DNA from: Paenibacillus glycinis
GTDB lineage: Bacteria > Bacillota > Bacilli > Paenibacillales > Paenibacillaceae
NCBI RefSeq assembly: GCF_009909185.1
Contig: NZ_JAAAMV010000002.1
Coordinates: 310,001 to 374,000, forward strand
Reading direction: 5' to 3'
Length of the DNA stretch: 64,000 nucleotides
Shown: positions 34,980 through 43,098 of the stretch, piece after piece
How the letters are laid out: every line of letters begins with the position of its first letter
Position numbering within the stretch: the first letter of the stretch is position 1
Position numbers and translations under genes: made by a program
The notes under the pieces: model-generated
The model's input: only the letters and a program-made list of their open reading frames with translations
Database searches by the model: none
Told to the model about the DNA's origin: nothing

Positions 34980-35926
34980 CAAGCGTGCACCTCCCTTCTG
35001 CGAAGAAGAAACAGCGCGACGAGGCTGACGATGGAGATCATGACGAACATGAGAATGCCGATCGTCGCGGCATAGCCCGCGTCTTCCCGGCCGAAATAAA
35101 GCAGGTACATGATCGAGGACATGGACGCGGACGCATAGCCCGGACCGCTGTTCGTCATCGCGACGATGACGTCGAACAGCTTCAAGCCGCCGATCAGGTT
35201 CAGCACCATGCTGATCGTCAAGGAAGGCGCGATCAACGGCCAGGTCACGTGGCGGAACCGGTCGAACGCCGTGGCCCCGTCGATCGTCGCCGCCTCGTAG
35301 TAATCCTTGGGGATCGTCTGCAGGCCGGCCAGGAAGAGCACCATCGCGATGCCTAGATACTGGTACGTGTTGACGAACGTAATGATCCAGCTGTTAAAGT
35401 CCTTGTCGCCGAGCAGATTCGAAGGTTCGTCCTGGAACAGCAGCAGGATATCGTTGATCGCGCCGCCGTCGTACTGGAAGAAGAAATACCAGATGTAGCC
35501 CATGATCAGCGAGCTGATGATGACCGGCAGGTAGATGACCGTCCGCACGAGGCCGCGCGTCCGGAGGTTCATGTTGAGAAACAGCGCGTACGCGAGGCCG
35601 ATGACGTTCTGCAGGAAGGCGCTGCCGACGCCGTAGATGACCGTATTGCGGATGACCCTGCCCATGTCGGGATCGCTGAACATCCGCTTGTAGTTGAAAC
35701 CGCCGATCCATTTGAAATCCTGGTTGTAACCGTCCCAGTTCGTGAACGAGATTTGGACGCCCTTGATGAACGGGTAGAAGATGAACACGCCGAACAGGAT
35801 CAACGCCGGCACGTAGAGCAGGTTCAGCCACGCGCTGCCGCGCATCCGTTTCCCGGCCGGGCCGCCAAGCGGCGCCGCCGGGTCCGGCCGGACGTCATTC
35901 GTAGTAAAGGGTCGTACGTTTGCCAT
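34979..35926 (-). CDS. Carbohydrate ABC transporter permease (MalF/UgpA-type)
   Basis: A 315-residue permease with a ~30-residue cytosolic N-terminus, six hydrophobic segments and the EAA motif YYEAATIDGATAFDRFRHVTWP. It imports sugars or oligosaccharides together with the MalG-type partner and the lipoprotein encoded 70 nt upstream. GGAGGGGAG precedes the ATG. The specific sugar cannot be read from the sequence. Confidence 0.92.
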   Translation of the reverse strand: MANVRPFTTNDVRPDPAAPLGGPAGKRMRGSAWLNLLYVPALILFGVFIFYPFIKGVQISFTNWDGYNQDFKWIGGFNYKRMFSDPDMGRVIRNTVIYGVGSAFLQNVIGLAYALFLNMNLRTRGLVRTVIYLPVIISSLIMGYIWYFFFQYDGGAINDILLLFQDEPSNLLGDKDFNSWIITFVNTYQYLGIAMVLFLAGLQTIPKDYYEAATIDGATAFDRFRHVTWPLIAPSLTISMVLNLIGGLKLFDVIVAMTNSGPGYASASMSSIMYLLYFGREDAGYAATIGILMFVMISIVSLVALFLLRRREVHA

Positions 35927-35995
35927 GCGCTCCCCTCCGAGCCAAATTCGTCGTTCGGGGCAAGGCGGACTTGCCCCTCCCTGCCCCGGCCATCC

Positions 35996-37351
35996 TTATT
36001 GATTGCGAAGCCGGTCGTACTCCTGCTTCATCTTGTCGGCGAATTGCGCCGGCGTGACGTCGCCGGCGACAAGCGCGGTTCCCGTCTTGCACATGACGTC
36101 CCACATGCCGTTCGGCAAATAGACGCGGTCGAAATAAGGGAAGACGCGCACGTCCTTGAACTGCTCGTAATAGGTCGTGAACTCATGCTGGGAAGGAATA
36201 TCCTTGAGCCCCGGCGGCAGCTTCGTCGCGTTGGCGATCTTGGACATGTTCTCCGGCTTGGCGAAGAACTGGATCAGCTTCTTCGACTCCTCCAGGTGCT
36301 TGCCGTCCTTCCATGCGCCCATCGTATACCGCTCGCCGCCGGAGAACGTCTGCGAATCGCCGTCCACCATCGTCGTCAGGGGCATGATGCCGATTTTGAT
36401 GTCCTTGTTCACTTTGTACACCTCGTCCGCGAACGACGGCGCGCCGAAGACGAAGGCGATTTTCCCTTGCGCGAAGCGCTGCGGCATATCCGTGTATTTC
36501 GCGGTGAGCACGTCCTTGTTAATATAGCCTTTCTTCTGCATGTCGAGCAGCTTTTGCGCGAGCGGCGTCCATTTCTTCCAATCGAACGAGCCGTCCAGCA
36601 GCGAAGCCGAATCGTTGGTCGACGGGCTGATGTACTGCGAAGTGGCGTACAGATCGAGGAAGCCGCCGATCATGCCGTTGTCGATGCCGGACATGAAGAA
36701 CGGCGTGACGTCCCCGTTGCTTTCCGTCTTGAGCTTATCGGCGGCGTCCATCAGCTCCGCGAACCTCGTCGGCGGCGCGATGCCGTACTTCTCGAGCAGA
36801 TCGGCGTTGTAGGAGATGCCGTCCTTCGCCTCGCTCAGCACCAGCGCCTCGAGCTTGCCGTCCTTGTCCGTGACGACCGGTTTGATCGTGTCGGTCAGAT
36901 TGCCCGCCCAAGGCTCATCCTTCAGGTCGGCCAAATATTTGCCGTAGCGGATTACCGCCCAGCCATGCGTGTCGAAGACGTCCGGCAGGTCGTTCGCGGC
37001 CATCTTGACCTTCAAAATATTTTCGTATTCCGCGCCGGGGAATTGGAATTCCACTTGGATGTTCGGATTTTCCTTGGTGAAATCGGCGGCGATCGACTTC
37101 ATCATATCCTGGTTTTTCAGCTCGCCGATCGTGCTGTATACCGTGAGTCGGATTTTCTCGCCGCCGTCCGATTTGACGGGCTCGGCCGAATCGTCGGTTT
37201 TGGGCGCGTTGCCGTCCGCATCGTTCCCGGCACTGCCGGAATCGTTCGCGACGTTGCCGCCGTCGTTGCCGCCGGACCGCTGCGAGCAGCCGACGAGCGC
37301 GGTCGAGACGATCAGCAGGAGTGCGATAACGGTAATCCACGTCTTTCTCAT
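35996..37351 (-). CDS. ABC transporter sugar-binding lipoprotein
   Basis: The 451-residue extracellular solute-binding protein (family 1) has lipobox LVGC with Cys22, an Asn/Asp/Gly-rich spacer, and a mature domain beginning LTVYSTIGELKNQDMMKSIAADF and including DLPDVFDTHGW, typical of sugar-binding proteins. AGGAGG lies before the ATG at 37351. It is the first gene of the five-gene operon binding protein, two permeases, kinase, regulator, driven by a promoter overlapped by a cre site. Confidence 0.92.
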   Translation of the reverse strand: MRKTWITVIALLLIVSTALVGCSQRSGGNDGGNVANDSGSAGNDADGNAPKTDDSAEPVKSDGGEKIRLTVYSTIGELKNQDMMKSIAADFTKENPNIQVEFQFPGAEYENILKVKMAANDLPDVFDTHGWAVIRYGKYLADLKDEPWAGNLTDTIKPVVTDKDGKLEALVLSEAKDGISYNADLLEKYGIAPPTRFAELMDAADKLKTESNGDVTPFFMSGIDNGMIGGFLDLYATSQYISPSTNDSASLLDGSFDWKKWTPLAQKLLDMQKKGYINKDVLTAKYTDMPQRFAQGKIAFVFGAPSFADEVYKVNKDIKIGIMPLTTMVDGDSQTFSGGERYTMGAWKDGKHLEESKKLIQFFAKPENMSKIANATKLPPGLKDIPSQHEFTTYYEQFKDVRVFPYFDRVYLPNGMWDVMCKTGTALVAGDVTPAQFADKMKQEYDRLRNQ

Positions 37352-37404
37352 CCTTCGAATCCTCCTTGAATTGGCTTATATTTGGAAGCGAGTGCCATAT
37401 CCCT

Positions 37405-37432
37405 ATCCTAGCACCACTGATAACGCTTTCAA
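37405..37432 (-). promoter_or_regulatory. Promoter of the sugar ABC operon with overlapping cre box
   Basis: TTGAAA (37427-37432), 16 bp, then TGC and TAGGAT (37405-37410, extended -10 type). The 15-nt stretch 37418-37432 reads on the minus strand as a full match to the CcpA cre consensus WTGNAARCGNWWWCA (TTGAAAGCGTTATCA) and covers the -35, which implies catabolite repression. Confidence 0.75.
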
Positions 37433-37543
37433 ATGCCCCGAATATTCGCTCCTCGCGCTCATTTATTTGCTCGCCCTCTGTCCCATTTCGCGCAATGCCG
37501 CCGTTTTTCCTTTCGTCCGAACGCTTGCGGAACGATGAATCAT

Positions 37544-37578
37544 AAAAAAAAGGGCCGCAGCCGGATTGGCTGCAGCCC
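37544..37578 (-). terminator. Rho-independent terminator
   Basis: The GGGC-x-GCAGCC/GGCTGC-x-GCCC stem is followed by eight T on the minus strand; it ends the hydrolase transcript upstream of the ABC operon promoter. Confidence 0.85.
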
Positions 37579-37725
37579 TTGTCGCGCGGAACGCGAAACG
37601 TTAAACCCCGCTGGCGAGAGGATGCGCCGCCGCCCGCCGATTGCGCGAGCGCGAGGCAGCCCCCGCCTTATGCGGGAGACGAAGCCGGAGACGAAGCGGG
37701 ATACGCATCCCGTCCTTAAGGCCGA

Positions 37726-38424
37726 TTAACCCAGCCCGCCCGCGATGCATGCCCAGATCGTTTCGGTGACCATCCTTAGGTTCGAGCCCCGCTCGGGATG
37801 CACGAACGGCTCTTCTTTGCGGAAATAATGCTGATGGCCGCCGAGCATCGGAACCGGCACGATATGCTTCGGCGCGTATTTGACCCGGTTCCACAACGGA
37901 ACGCCGTTGCGGCTCGGGCTGAAGCCTCCCCAGGTGCCGATCCGCGTGATGAAATCCGCGCATTCGCCTTTGTCGTCCACCGCGACGATATAGTGCACCT
38001 TGTCGGCATGGTCCGCGTGAACCGGCTGCCGGGGCGAGCCGATCTGCACGACGCGCCAGTCCGGGATCACGCCTTCCCGCCACAGCATGACCGCCGCCCG
38101 GTACGCGGCCACGCCGCCGCCGCTGTGGCCGATGAACAGCACCGGCCTCCCCGCCGACAGCTGCCTGACCTGTTCCGCCGCCGCGTGCGCGCCGTATTGC
38201 ACCGATTTGCTCAACCGGTACAGATCCTTCCCCACCTTCAGCAGCTGCCGGTAGAAGTTATGGGTATGATCGCCGTACGGGAACAGCTCGCGAATTCGCG
38301 AGCTTTTGCCCGATTCCGAATAGCGGCGCTGCAGCTCTTTGATGCATTCCGCGAAAATCGTTCTCGTCGACCCGATGCCGGCCAACAAATAAATATCCCA
38401 ATCGAGGGCAATCTCTCCCTGCAT
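37726..38424 (-). CDS. Alpha/beta hydrolase (lipase-like)
   Basis: The 232-residue cytosolic protein has the nucleophile elbow GHSGGG with Ser101 and a lipase class 3-like region before it (YGAHAAAEQVRQL...PVLFIGHSGGG). A late His (GGHQHYF) could be the catalytic base. It lacks a signal peptide. ATG at 38424 is preferred, with GGCGGTGA at about 7 nt; GTG two codons upstream is possible. The substrate is unknown. Confidence 0.75.
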   Translation of the reverse strand: MQGEIALDWDIYLLAGIGSTRTIFAECIKELQRRYSESGKSSRIRELFPYGDHTHNFYRQLLKVGKDLYRLSKSVQYGAHAAAEQVRQLSAGRPVLFIGHSGGGVAAYRAAVMLWREGVIPDWRVVQIGSPRQPVHADHADKVHYIVAVDDKGECADFITRIGTWGGFSPSRNGVPLWNRVKYAPKHIVPVPMLGGHQHYFRKEEPFVHPERGSNLRMVTETIWACIAGGLG

Positions 38425-38528
38425 GGACACATCACCGCCCTGTTATCTCACCCCGTGCTGACCGCTCGGCGTTACTAACAAGTAGTATGCGGCATTGTAT
38501 ACGGTGACATTCACGGTGCAAGCGGTTA

Positions 38529-39026
38529 CTATATCGTATTCTGAGCGTTGCGTCTTCGCTTCTGGATTTCGTGCATGCCCAGAATAACGGCAACCCATTC
38601 GTAAGCGTCCACCGCGTCCGCGTAATTGTCCAGGCAGTAGGCCGAGGCTTCGAAAAAACCGTTCACCCGCGAGAACGAGGCGGCCATGCTCCCGTCCGCC
38701 TCCGTAATCTGGTATTCCCGCGAAAAGGCGCCCGCCGTGATCTCGTATTCGCCGCGGCCGTACGCCTCGTATTCGAACCGCTTCGTCAAGAACGACATCC
38801 GCGCGCGGAGCACGCCGCATTCGTCTCCCGACGGCCCCGAGACGGACCATTTGCCGGACAGCAGCGGGAATCCGCCGCTGTATGCCTTGCGCCCGCCTCC
38901 ATCGTATACGTCGAGTCCGGATCCGAACAGGCTGCGGAGATCCACTTCCCCGGCATGTTCCTTCTCCTCGTTCACGATCTCCGTCACGCCGGCGTTGAAG
39001 AAATTATCGCGAAAATACAGCTTCAT
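38529..39026 (-). CDS. LURP-one/tubby-like domain protein
   Basis: The 165-residue protein begins KLYFRDNFFNAGVTEIVNE, followed by paired beta-strand segments (SGGFPLLSGKWSVSG, RFEYEAYGRGEYEI) and ends with a helix VDAYEWVAVILGMHEIQKRRR. This pattern resembles the YxjI/LURP-one (tubby-like) fold in Gram-positive bacteria. These are thought to bind lipids or phospholipids, but function is unknown. It sits 49 nt downstream of the ABC-F gene on the same strand and may be co-transcribed with it. Confidence 0.6.
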   Translation of the reverse strand: MKLYFRDNFFNAGVTEIVNEEKEHAGEVDLRSLFGSGLDVYDGGGRKAYSGGFPLLSGKWSVSGPSGDECGVLRARMSFLTKRFEYEAYGRGEYEITAGAFSREYQITEADGSMAASFSRVNGFFEASAYCLDNYADAVDAYEWVAVILGMHEIQKRRRNAQNTI

Positions 39027-39075
39027 CGTATCGCCTCCCCGTATAGCACCTTACGCCGGCCGCGGAGGATAAGTT

Positions 39076-40884
39076 TCACTGCGCAAGCAAGGCTTTTTTC
39101 TTCGCGAGCAGCTCGGCGAGTTCCTTGTCGAGCTCCGCGTACCGGGCTTCCGCCGGCTTCAGCATGCTGATCTCGCCGAGAAGGAACGAGATGCGCGTCG
39201 TCACGAGCATCAGCTCCTCTTCGCGCTGCTGCTTCCGCTGCTGTATCGCGAGCTTGGGGAGCGATTCCGCGGACGCCGCTTCGGAAGCCGAGTCAAGGCG
39301 CGCTTCCGTCTCGTCCTGCCCGTTTCGTTCCGCGTATTCCCGGTAGCCGGTCTCGTAACGGCGGATGGCGCCATCCCCGAACACGAGCAGCTTATCGCAG
39401 ATCTTCTCGATCAGATACCGGTCGTGGGATACGATGAGCAGCGTGCCGCCGTAGGTGCCGAGCGTCTCCTCCAGCCGTTCGCGGCTTGCCAGGTCCAGAT
39501 GGTTCGTCGGTTCGTCGAGAATGAGCACGTCCTGCTCCTGCATGATCAGCTGGGCCAGCTTGACCCGCGTGCGCTCGCCAAGGCTGAGCTGGCGGATCGG
39601 TTTCTCGAGCATCCCCTCGTCGAAGCCCATGTTCGCGAGCAGCGTCCTGGCTTTGCCGACATCGCTCCGCAGCTCGAACGAAGCCTGCAGCAGCTCCAGT
39701 ACCGTCCGCTCCGCGTCGAGATCGGTCACGTCCTGCGTGAGATAGGCGATCTTGGCCGTCGGGCTGATCCACAGGTTGCCGGCGTCGACGGTTTTCCGCC
39801 CGAGCACCATCTCGATCAAGGTGGTCTTGCCGGCGCCGTTCGGTCCGACCAGCCCGATCTTCTCGCCCCGCTGGAGATAAAAGGAGCTGTCCTCGAAGAG
39901 CTTGCGCTCGCCGTAGCGCTTCCCGATGCGGAAGGCTTCGATAATCCGGCGCCCGCGCTTGCCGGGATCGTCCCAGCCGAACGAGACCTTCGCCTCTTCC
40001 TTCGGCTTCTTGACGCCTTCGTGATCGATCTTCTCGAGCCGGTGGAGGCGCGATTTGATCTGTTTATCCATGCTCTTGGCCTTGTTGCGATAAAATTCCT
40101 TGATGCCCCCGCGCGTCGCCGCCGCCTTGGCGGAATCCCGGTGCGCCTTGGCGGACCAATTTTTCAGCCGGGCAATCTCCGCCTCGATCTTGCGCTCGTA
40201 CTTATGCCGTTCCTCGTACTGATGCAGTTGGCTCGCGTACCGGCGCTCCTTCTCCTCCCGGTAGAACGTATAGCTGCCGGGATAGTCCACGGATGTTCCG
40301 TCCTGCAGTTCGATGATCCGGTCCACCGTCGCGTCGAGGAAATACCGGTCATGGGAGATGACGATCGTCGTGCCGCCGAAGGTTCTCAATTCTCCGATCA
40401 ACCAGTCGACACCTTGGAAATCCAGATGGTTCGTCGGTTCGTCGAGCAGCAGGATATCCGGCTTCGACGCCCAGACATGCGCGATCGCCAGCTTCGTCTT
40501 CTCGCCGCCGCTAAGTCCGGCGAATCGCTCGTCGTTCCACTCCTTCACGTTCCGCAGGCCGAGATGGCTCGATACCTCCAAGAACCGCCTGCTCTCCTGC
40601 TCGTCGTCTTCGCGGCCGGCCGATCCGCTGAACGCATGCACCGCATAGGAGGACGACTGCCGCAAATAACCGATGCGCAGGCCGTCGACATGGTAGGTCA
40701 GCTTGCCGCCGTCCGGCTGCAGCGTCCCGAAGATCAGGTTCGCGAGGGTCGACTTGCCCGCGCCGTTCATGCCGACGAGCCCGATCCGCTCCGACCTCGC
40801 GATATCCGCGTTGACCCGCTCCAGTACGGCCGTATCGCCGAAATGCTTTTTCATGTCCCGTATCGTAATCAATGTCATGTTCAT
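39076..40884 (-). CDS. ABC-F ribosomal protection-type ATPase
   Basis: A 602-residue soluble protein with two ATPase domains: Walker A GMNGAGKS and GPNGAGKT, signatures LSGGEKTK and LSLGERTR, and two LLDEPTNHLD or LILDEPTNHLD Walker B motifs. The ~80-residue linker between the domains is long and basic. These features and the presence of an attenuator-like leader resemble antibiotic-resistance ABC-F proteins (Vga/Lsa/VmlR type), which remove drugs from the ribosome. The drug class is unknown. ATG at 40884 follows GGAG by 5 nt; ATG at 40878 is possible. Confidence 0.85.
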   Translation of the reverse strand: MNMTLITIRDMKKHFGDTAVLERVNADIARSERIGLVGMNGAGKSTLANLIFGTLQPDGGKLTYHVDGLRIGYLRQSSSYAVHAFSGSAGREDDEQESRRFLEVSSHLGLRNVKEWNDERFAGLSGGEKTKLAIAHVWASKPDILLLDEPTNHLDFQGVDWLIGELRTFGGTTIVISHDRYFLDATVDRIIELQDGTSVDYPGSYTFYREEKERRYASQLHQYEERHKYERKIEAEIARLKNWSAKAHRDSAKAAATRGGIKEFYRNKAKSMDKQIKSRLHRLEKIDHEGVKKPKEEAKVSFGWDDPGKRGRRIIEAFRIGKRYGERKLFEDSSFYLQRGEKIGLVGPNGAGKTTLIEMVLGRKTVDAGNLWISPTAKIAYLTQDVTDLDAERTVLELLQASFELRSDVGKARTLLANMGFDEGMLEKPIRQLSLGERTRVKLAQLIMQEQDVLILDEPTNHLDLASRERLEETLGTYGGTLLIVSHDRYLIEKICDKLLVFGDGAIRRYETGYREYAERNGQDETEARLDSASEAASAESLPKLAIQQRKQQREEELMLVTTRISFLLGEISMLKPAEARYAELDKELAELLAKKKALLAQ

Positions 40885-40990
40885 CACCACTCCGTTATTG
40901 TCGTGTACTGCTGACCAGGGCGATGATTATCGATAACCGCACAGAGCGCGATGCTGCCCGAAGCGCGAAGGCGAATGCGCCGGCGCAACG

Positions 40991-41019
40991 AAAAAAGCCG
41001 CAGGCTTTGGCCCGCGGCT
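40991..41019 (-). terminator. Leader terminator (putative attenuator) of the ABC-F gene
   Basis: AGCCGC-x-GGC/GCC-x-GCGGCT followed by six T on the minus strand, about 105 nt before the ABC-F start and ~270 nt after its promoter. No other minus-strand gene ends here, because the gene further up has its own terminator. Eight bases of the hairpin (41002-41009) are complementary to 41193-41200 in the early leader. Confidence 0.65.
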
Positions 41020-41293
41020 CGCGATAATCGGATAAGGCTGTACGTGAATAGACTGCCGTCCCGAAACGATGCCCGCCCGGACGCAAACGAATGGGGCATG
41101 GAAAGTTTCGGCTTGGACAGGCGCATGATGGCGCCTTGGCAGCGGGAGTCGTTCCCTTTAGACACACGTAACCTATTCCGCTTCGCGCTCGGCAAAGCCT
41201 CTCTGATCGTCATTATTCGAAAATCATGAACGACAGGGAATTAAGTCCACATGATGTCTAAATGGATACCTCCAATGCATGTCAATTGGCCTC

Positions 41294-41322
41294 ATTATAA
41301 CACGGCCCCGGCATGAAATTGC
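41294..41322 (-). promoter_or_regulatory. Promoter of the ABC-F leader transcript
   Basis: A perfect TATAAT (41294-41299) preceded by TGT (extended -10), with TTGCAA 19 bp further up. The transcript would have a leader of about 400 nt. An isolated strong GGAGGT lies at 41268-41273 near the start of the leader without a clear ORF. Confidence 0.6.
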
Positions 41323-41389
41323 AACCCCCATTCGCCCGCTCGGGGCAAAAAGACGGCTGAACCGGCGTAAAACAAGGCTGTTTTTCGTA

Positions 41390-41493
41390 CGGTCAAACCT
41401 TGTGTCGGCGGGTTCCTCACGTACGCGCCTCGCGGCGCGCGGTGCGATCGCGGCATGCTGCGCTCGGACACGCGTCGGCGGTCAAACCTCGTG
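41390..41493. repeat. Spaced direct repeat in a non-coding stretch
   Basis: CGGTCAAACCT-x-GTG occurs at 41390-41404 and 41479-41493, 89 bp apart. The 41323-41587 region holds no convincing gene on either strand. Confidence 0.4.
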
Positions 41494-41587
41494 CGGCCGT
41501 GTATTGGGACGCAGAGGCGTGGCGACGGCGCGATTCACGAGACCCCGGCCCGGCCTCGCGCTGCCCGAACTGCTCCGCACCAATAAG

Positions 41588-41620
41588 GAAGAGCTCCCTT
41601 CGGATGAAAGGGAGCTCTTC
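41588..41620. terminator. Terminator hairpin of the DUF3886 gene
   Basis: A perfect 13-bp stem GAAGAGCTCCCTT with its complement and a short loop, 17 nt past the DUF3886 stop. The T run is weak. Confidence 0.7.
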
Positions 41621-41636
41621 TACGCAAGCGGCGCGA

Positions 41637-41912
41637 TCAGCCTTTGTTGGACCGCCAATCCAGCTTGCTGTTGTTCAGCAGGTATTCGAAATCGTTGTCC
41701 AGCCGCTTCTGCTCGGCTTTGCGGGCCTCTTCCTCTTGCCTGCGGAGATCCTCCTTGCGCTGCTCTTCCGCGGATTTGAGATCCTGCGCCGTCGCCTTCA
41801 GCTTATCCAGCACGTCCGGACGGAGCAGATCCTTCAGCGTTGCCGGCTTCTCTTCCTTCGGCTGCGCGTTCGATTGCGCGGCCGCCGCGCGATGTTTGTC
41901 TTTCTTCGCCAT
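41637..41912 (-). CDS. DUF3886 (YqkK-like) small basic/acidic protein
   Basis: The 91-residue hydrophilic protein begins MAKKDKHRAAAAQ, then ATLKDLLRPDVLDKLKATAQDLKSAEEQRKEDLRRQEEEARKAEQKRLDNDFEYLLNNSKLDW. The pattern matches DUF3886 of Bacillales (Bacillus YqkK). The middle is a charged coiled-coil-like helix. Function is unknown. GAGGTG precedes the ATG at 41912. The stretch further upstream in this frame overlaps the neighbouring permease and is not coding. Confidence 0.8.
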   Translation of the reverse strand: MAKKDKHRAAAAQSNAQPKEEKPATLKDLLRPDVLDKLKATAQDLKSAEEQRKEDLRRQEEEARKAEQKRLDNDFEYLLNNSKLDWRSNKG

Positions 41913-41980
41913 GCGATCACCTCGATTATTTCCACCTATTATAGCAAGACCGCGGGCAGCATGCCAAGCGGCTCCTGGCG

Positions 41981-43006
41981 CTAACCGGCGAAATCGGAGC
42001 GTTCCTCGAGCTTCATCGACCGCCAGATCGTCACCGAGACGAGCCAGGCGACGATGAACAGCCCGACCAGGATGTACCCGAGATCGCCCAGCTGAATCGA
42101 ATTGACCCACCGGATCGCCGGCGCGTCCAGATGAAGCCGCTCGGACAAGATTTGAAGGACCTCCACCACGCCGATGAGCAGCGCGGAGATTACCGACACG
42201 GTCGTGACCGTGACGTTGTAGTACAGCTTGCGGAGCGGCGTATTGAACGCCCAGCGGTACGCCTTCGTCATGAACATGCCGTCGGCCGTGTCCAGCAGGC
42301 TCATGCCGGCCGCGAACAGGATCGGCAGCGAGAGGATGCCGAGGATGGACACCGAGCTCTTCGCCGCGCCGGCGGACAAGGCCAGCAGCCCGACTTCCGT
42401 GGCCGTGTCGAAGCCCAGCCCGAACAGGAAGCCGAGCGGGTACACGTGCCAGCTGCGGCTGATCAGCCGGAACAGCGGCTTGAACAGCCGCGCGAACAAG
42501 CCTCTCGATTCCAGCAATCCCTCGAGCTCTTCCCCGCTATGGGAACCCGCGCGCATGCGTCGGAACACTTGGTACAGATTGAGGAGAACGATGAAGTTCA
42601 GGATGCCGATCAGGATCAGGAAGATGCCGGAGACGGACGTGCCGATGAGGCTGCCTGTTTCCTGGAGCGACGGCATGTTCGACTGGATCCATTTGACCGA
42701 GCAGGCGACGGCCAGCACCATCAGGAAGACGACGGACGAGTGGCCGATGGAGAAATAGAAGCCGACGCCGAGCGGGCTGCGCTTCTGCTGCACCAGCTTG
42801 CGCACCGTATTGTCGATGGCCGCGATATGGTCCGCGTCGAACGCATGCCGCATGCCGAGGGTATACGCCAATAAACCGAGACTCCAAAACGTGATATCGG
42901 CCCTGGCGGCCGTCATCAATCCGATAAACCCGATGACATGCAGCGCCAATACGACGATGATATAACCCGACCATGATTTTTTGCTTGCCCAAAGTTGTCG
43001 CAGCAT
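41981..43006 (-). CDS. HoxN/NixA-type nickel/cobalt permease
   Basis: The 341-residue membrane protein of the NiCoT family, with the signature RHAFDADHIAAIDN in the second membrane segment, GFYFSIGHSSVV, LGFDTATEV, and LFAAGMSLLDTADG. These motifs form the nickel/cobalt-binding path. About eight membrane segments are visible. GAGGAGG precedes the ATG. The upstream promoter carries a 25-bp inverted repeat over its -10, probably the operator of a metal-responsive repressor. No urease or hydrogenase genes are in the window. Confidence 0.93.
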   Translation of the reverse strand: MLRQLWASKKSWSGYIIVVLALHVIGFIGLMTAARADITFWSLGLLAYTLGMRHAFDADHIAAIDNTVRKLVQQKRSPLGVGFYFSIGHSSVVFLMVLAVACSVKWIQSNMPSLQETGSLIGTSVSGIFLILIGILNFIVLLNLYQVFRRMRAGSHSGEELEGLLESRGLFARLFKPLFRLISRSWHVYPLGFLFGLGFDTATEVGLLALSAGAAKSSVSILGILSLPILFAAGMSLLDTADGMFMTKAYRWAFNTPLRKLYYNVTVTTVSVISALLIGVVEVLQILSERLHLDAPAIRWVNSIQLGDLGYILVGLFIVAWLVSVTIWRSMKLEERSDFAG

Positions 43007-43041
43007 GCGAGACCTCCTCTTTCCATGTGAGATTAACTAAC

Positions 43042-43066
43042 ATGACTATACGTATTATATAGGCAT
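43042..43066. promoter_or_regulatory. Palindromic operator over the Ni/Co permease promoter
   Basis: ATGACTATA and TATAGGCAT are separated by 7 nt, one mismatch in a 9-bp dyad. It overlaps the -10 TATAAT (43054-43059, minus strand). The -35 TTGGCT lies at 43078-43083 with an 18-bp spacer. Confidence 0.65.
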
Positions 43067-43098
43067 TGCATGGAAAAAGCCAAGAGAAAGTCGGGCGT

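Noticed and set aside
40884..41213. A 109-residue ORF covering the ABC-F leader
   Set aside because: It runs through the terminator hairpin and is extremely Arg-rich. Only its first codons might act as a leader peptide; it is not annotated as a gene.
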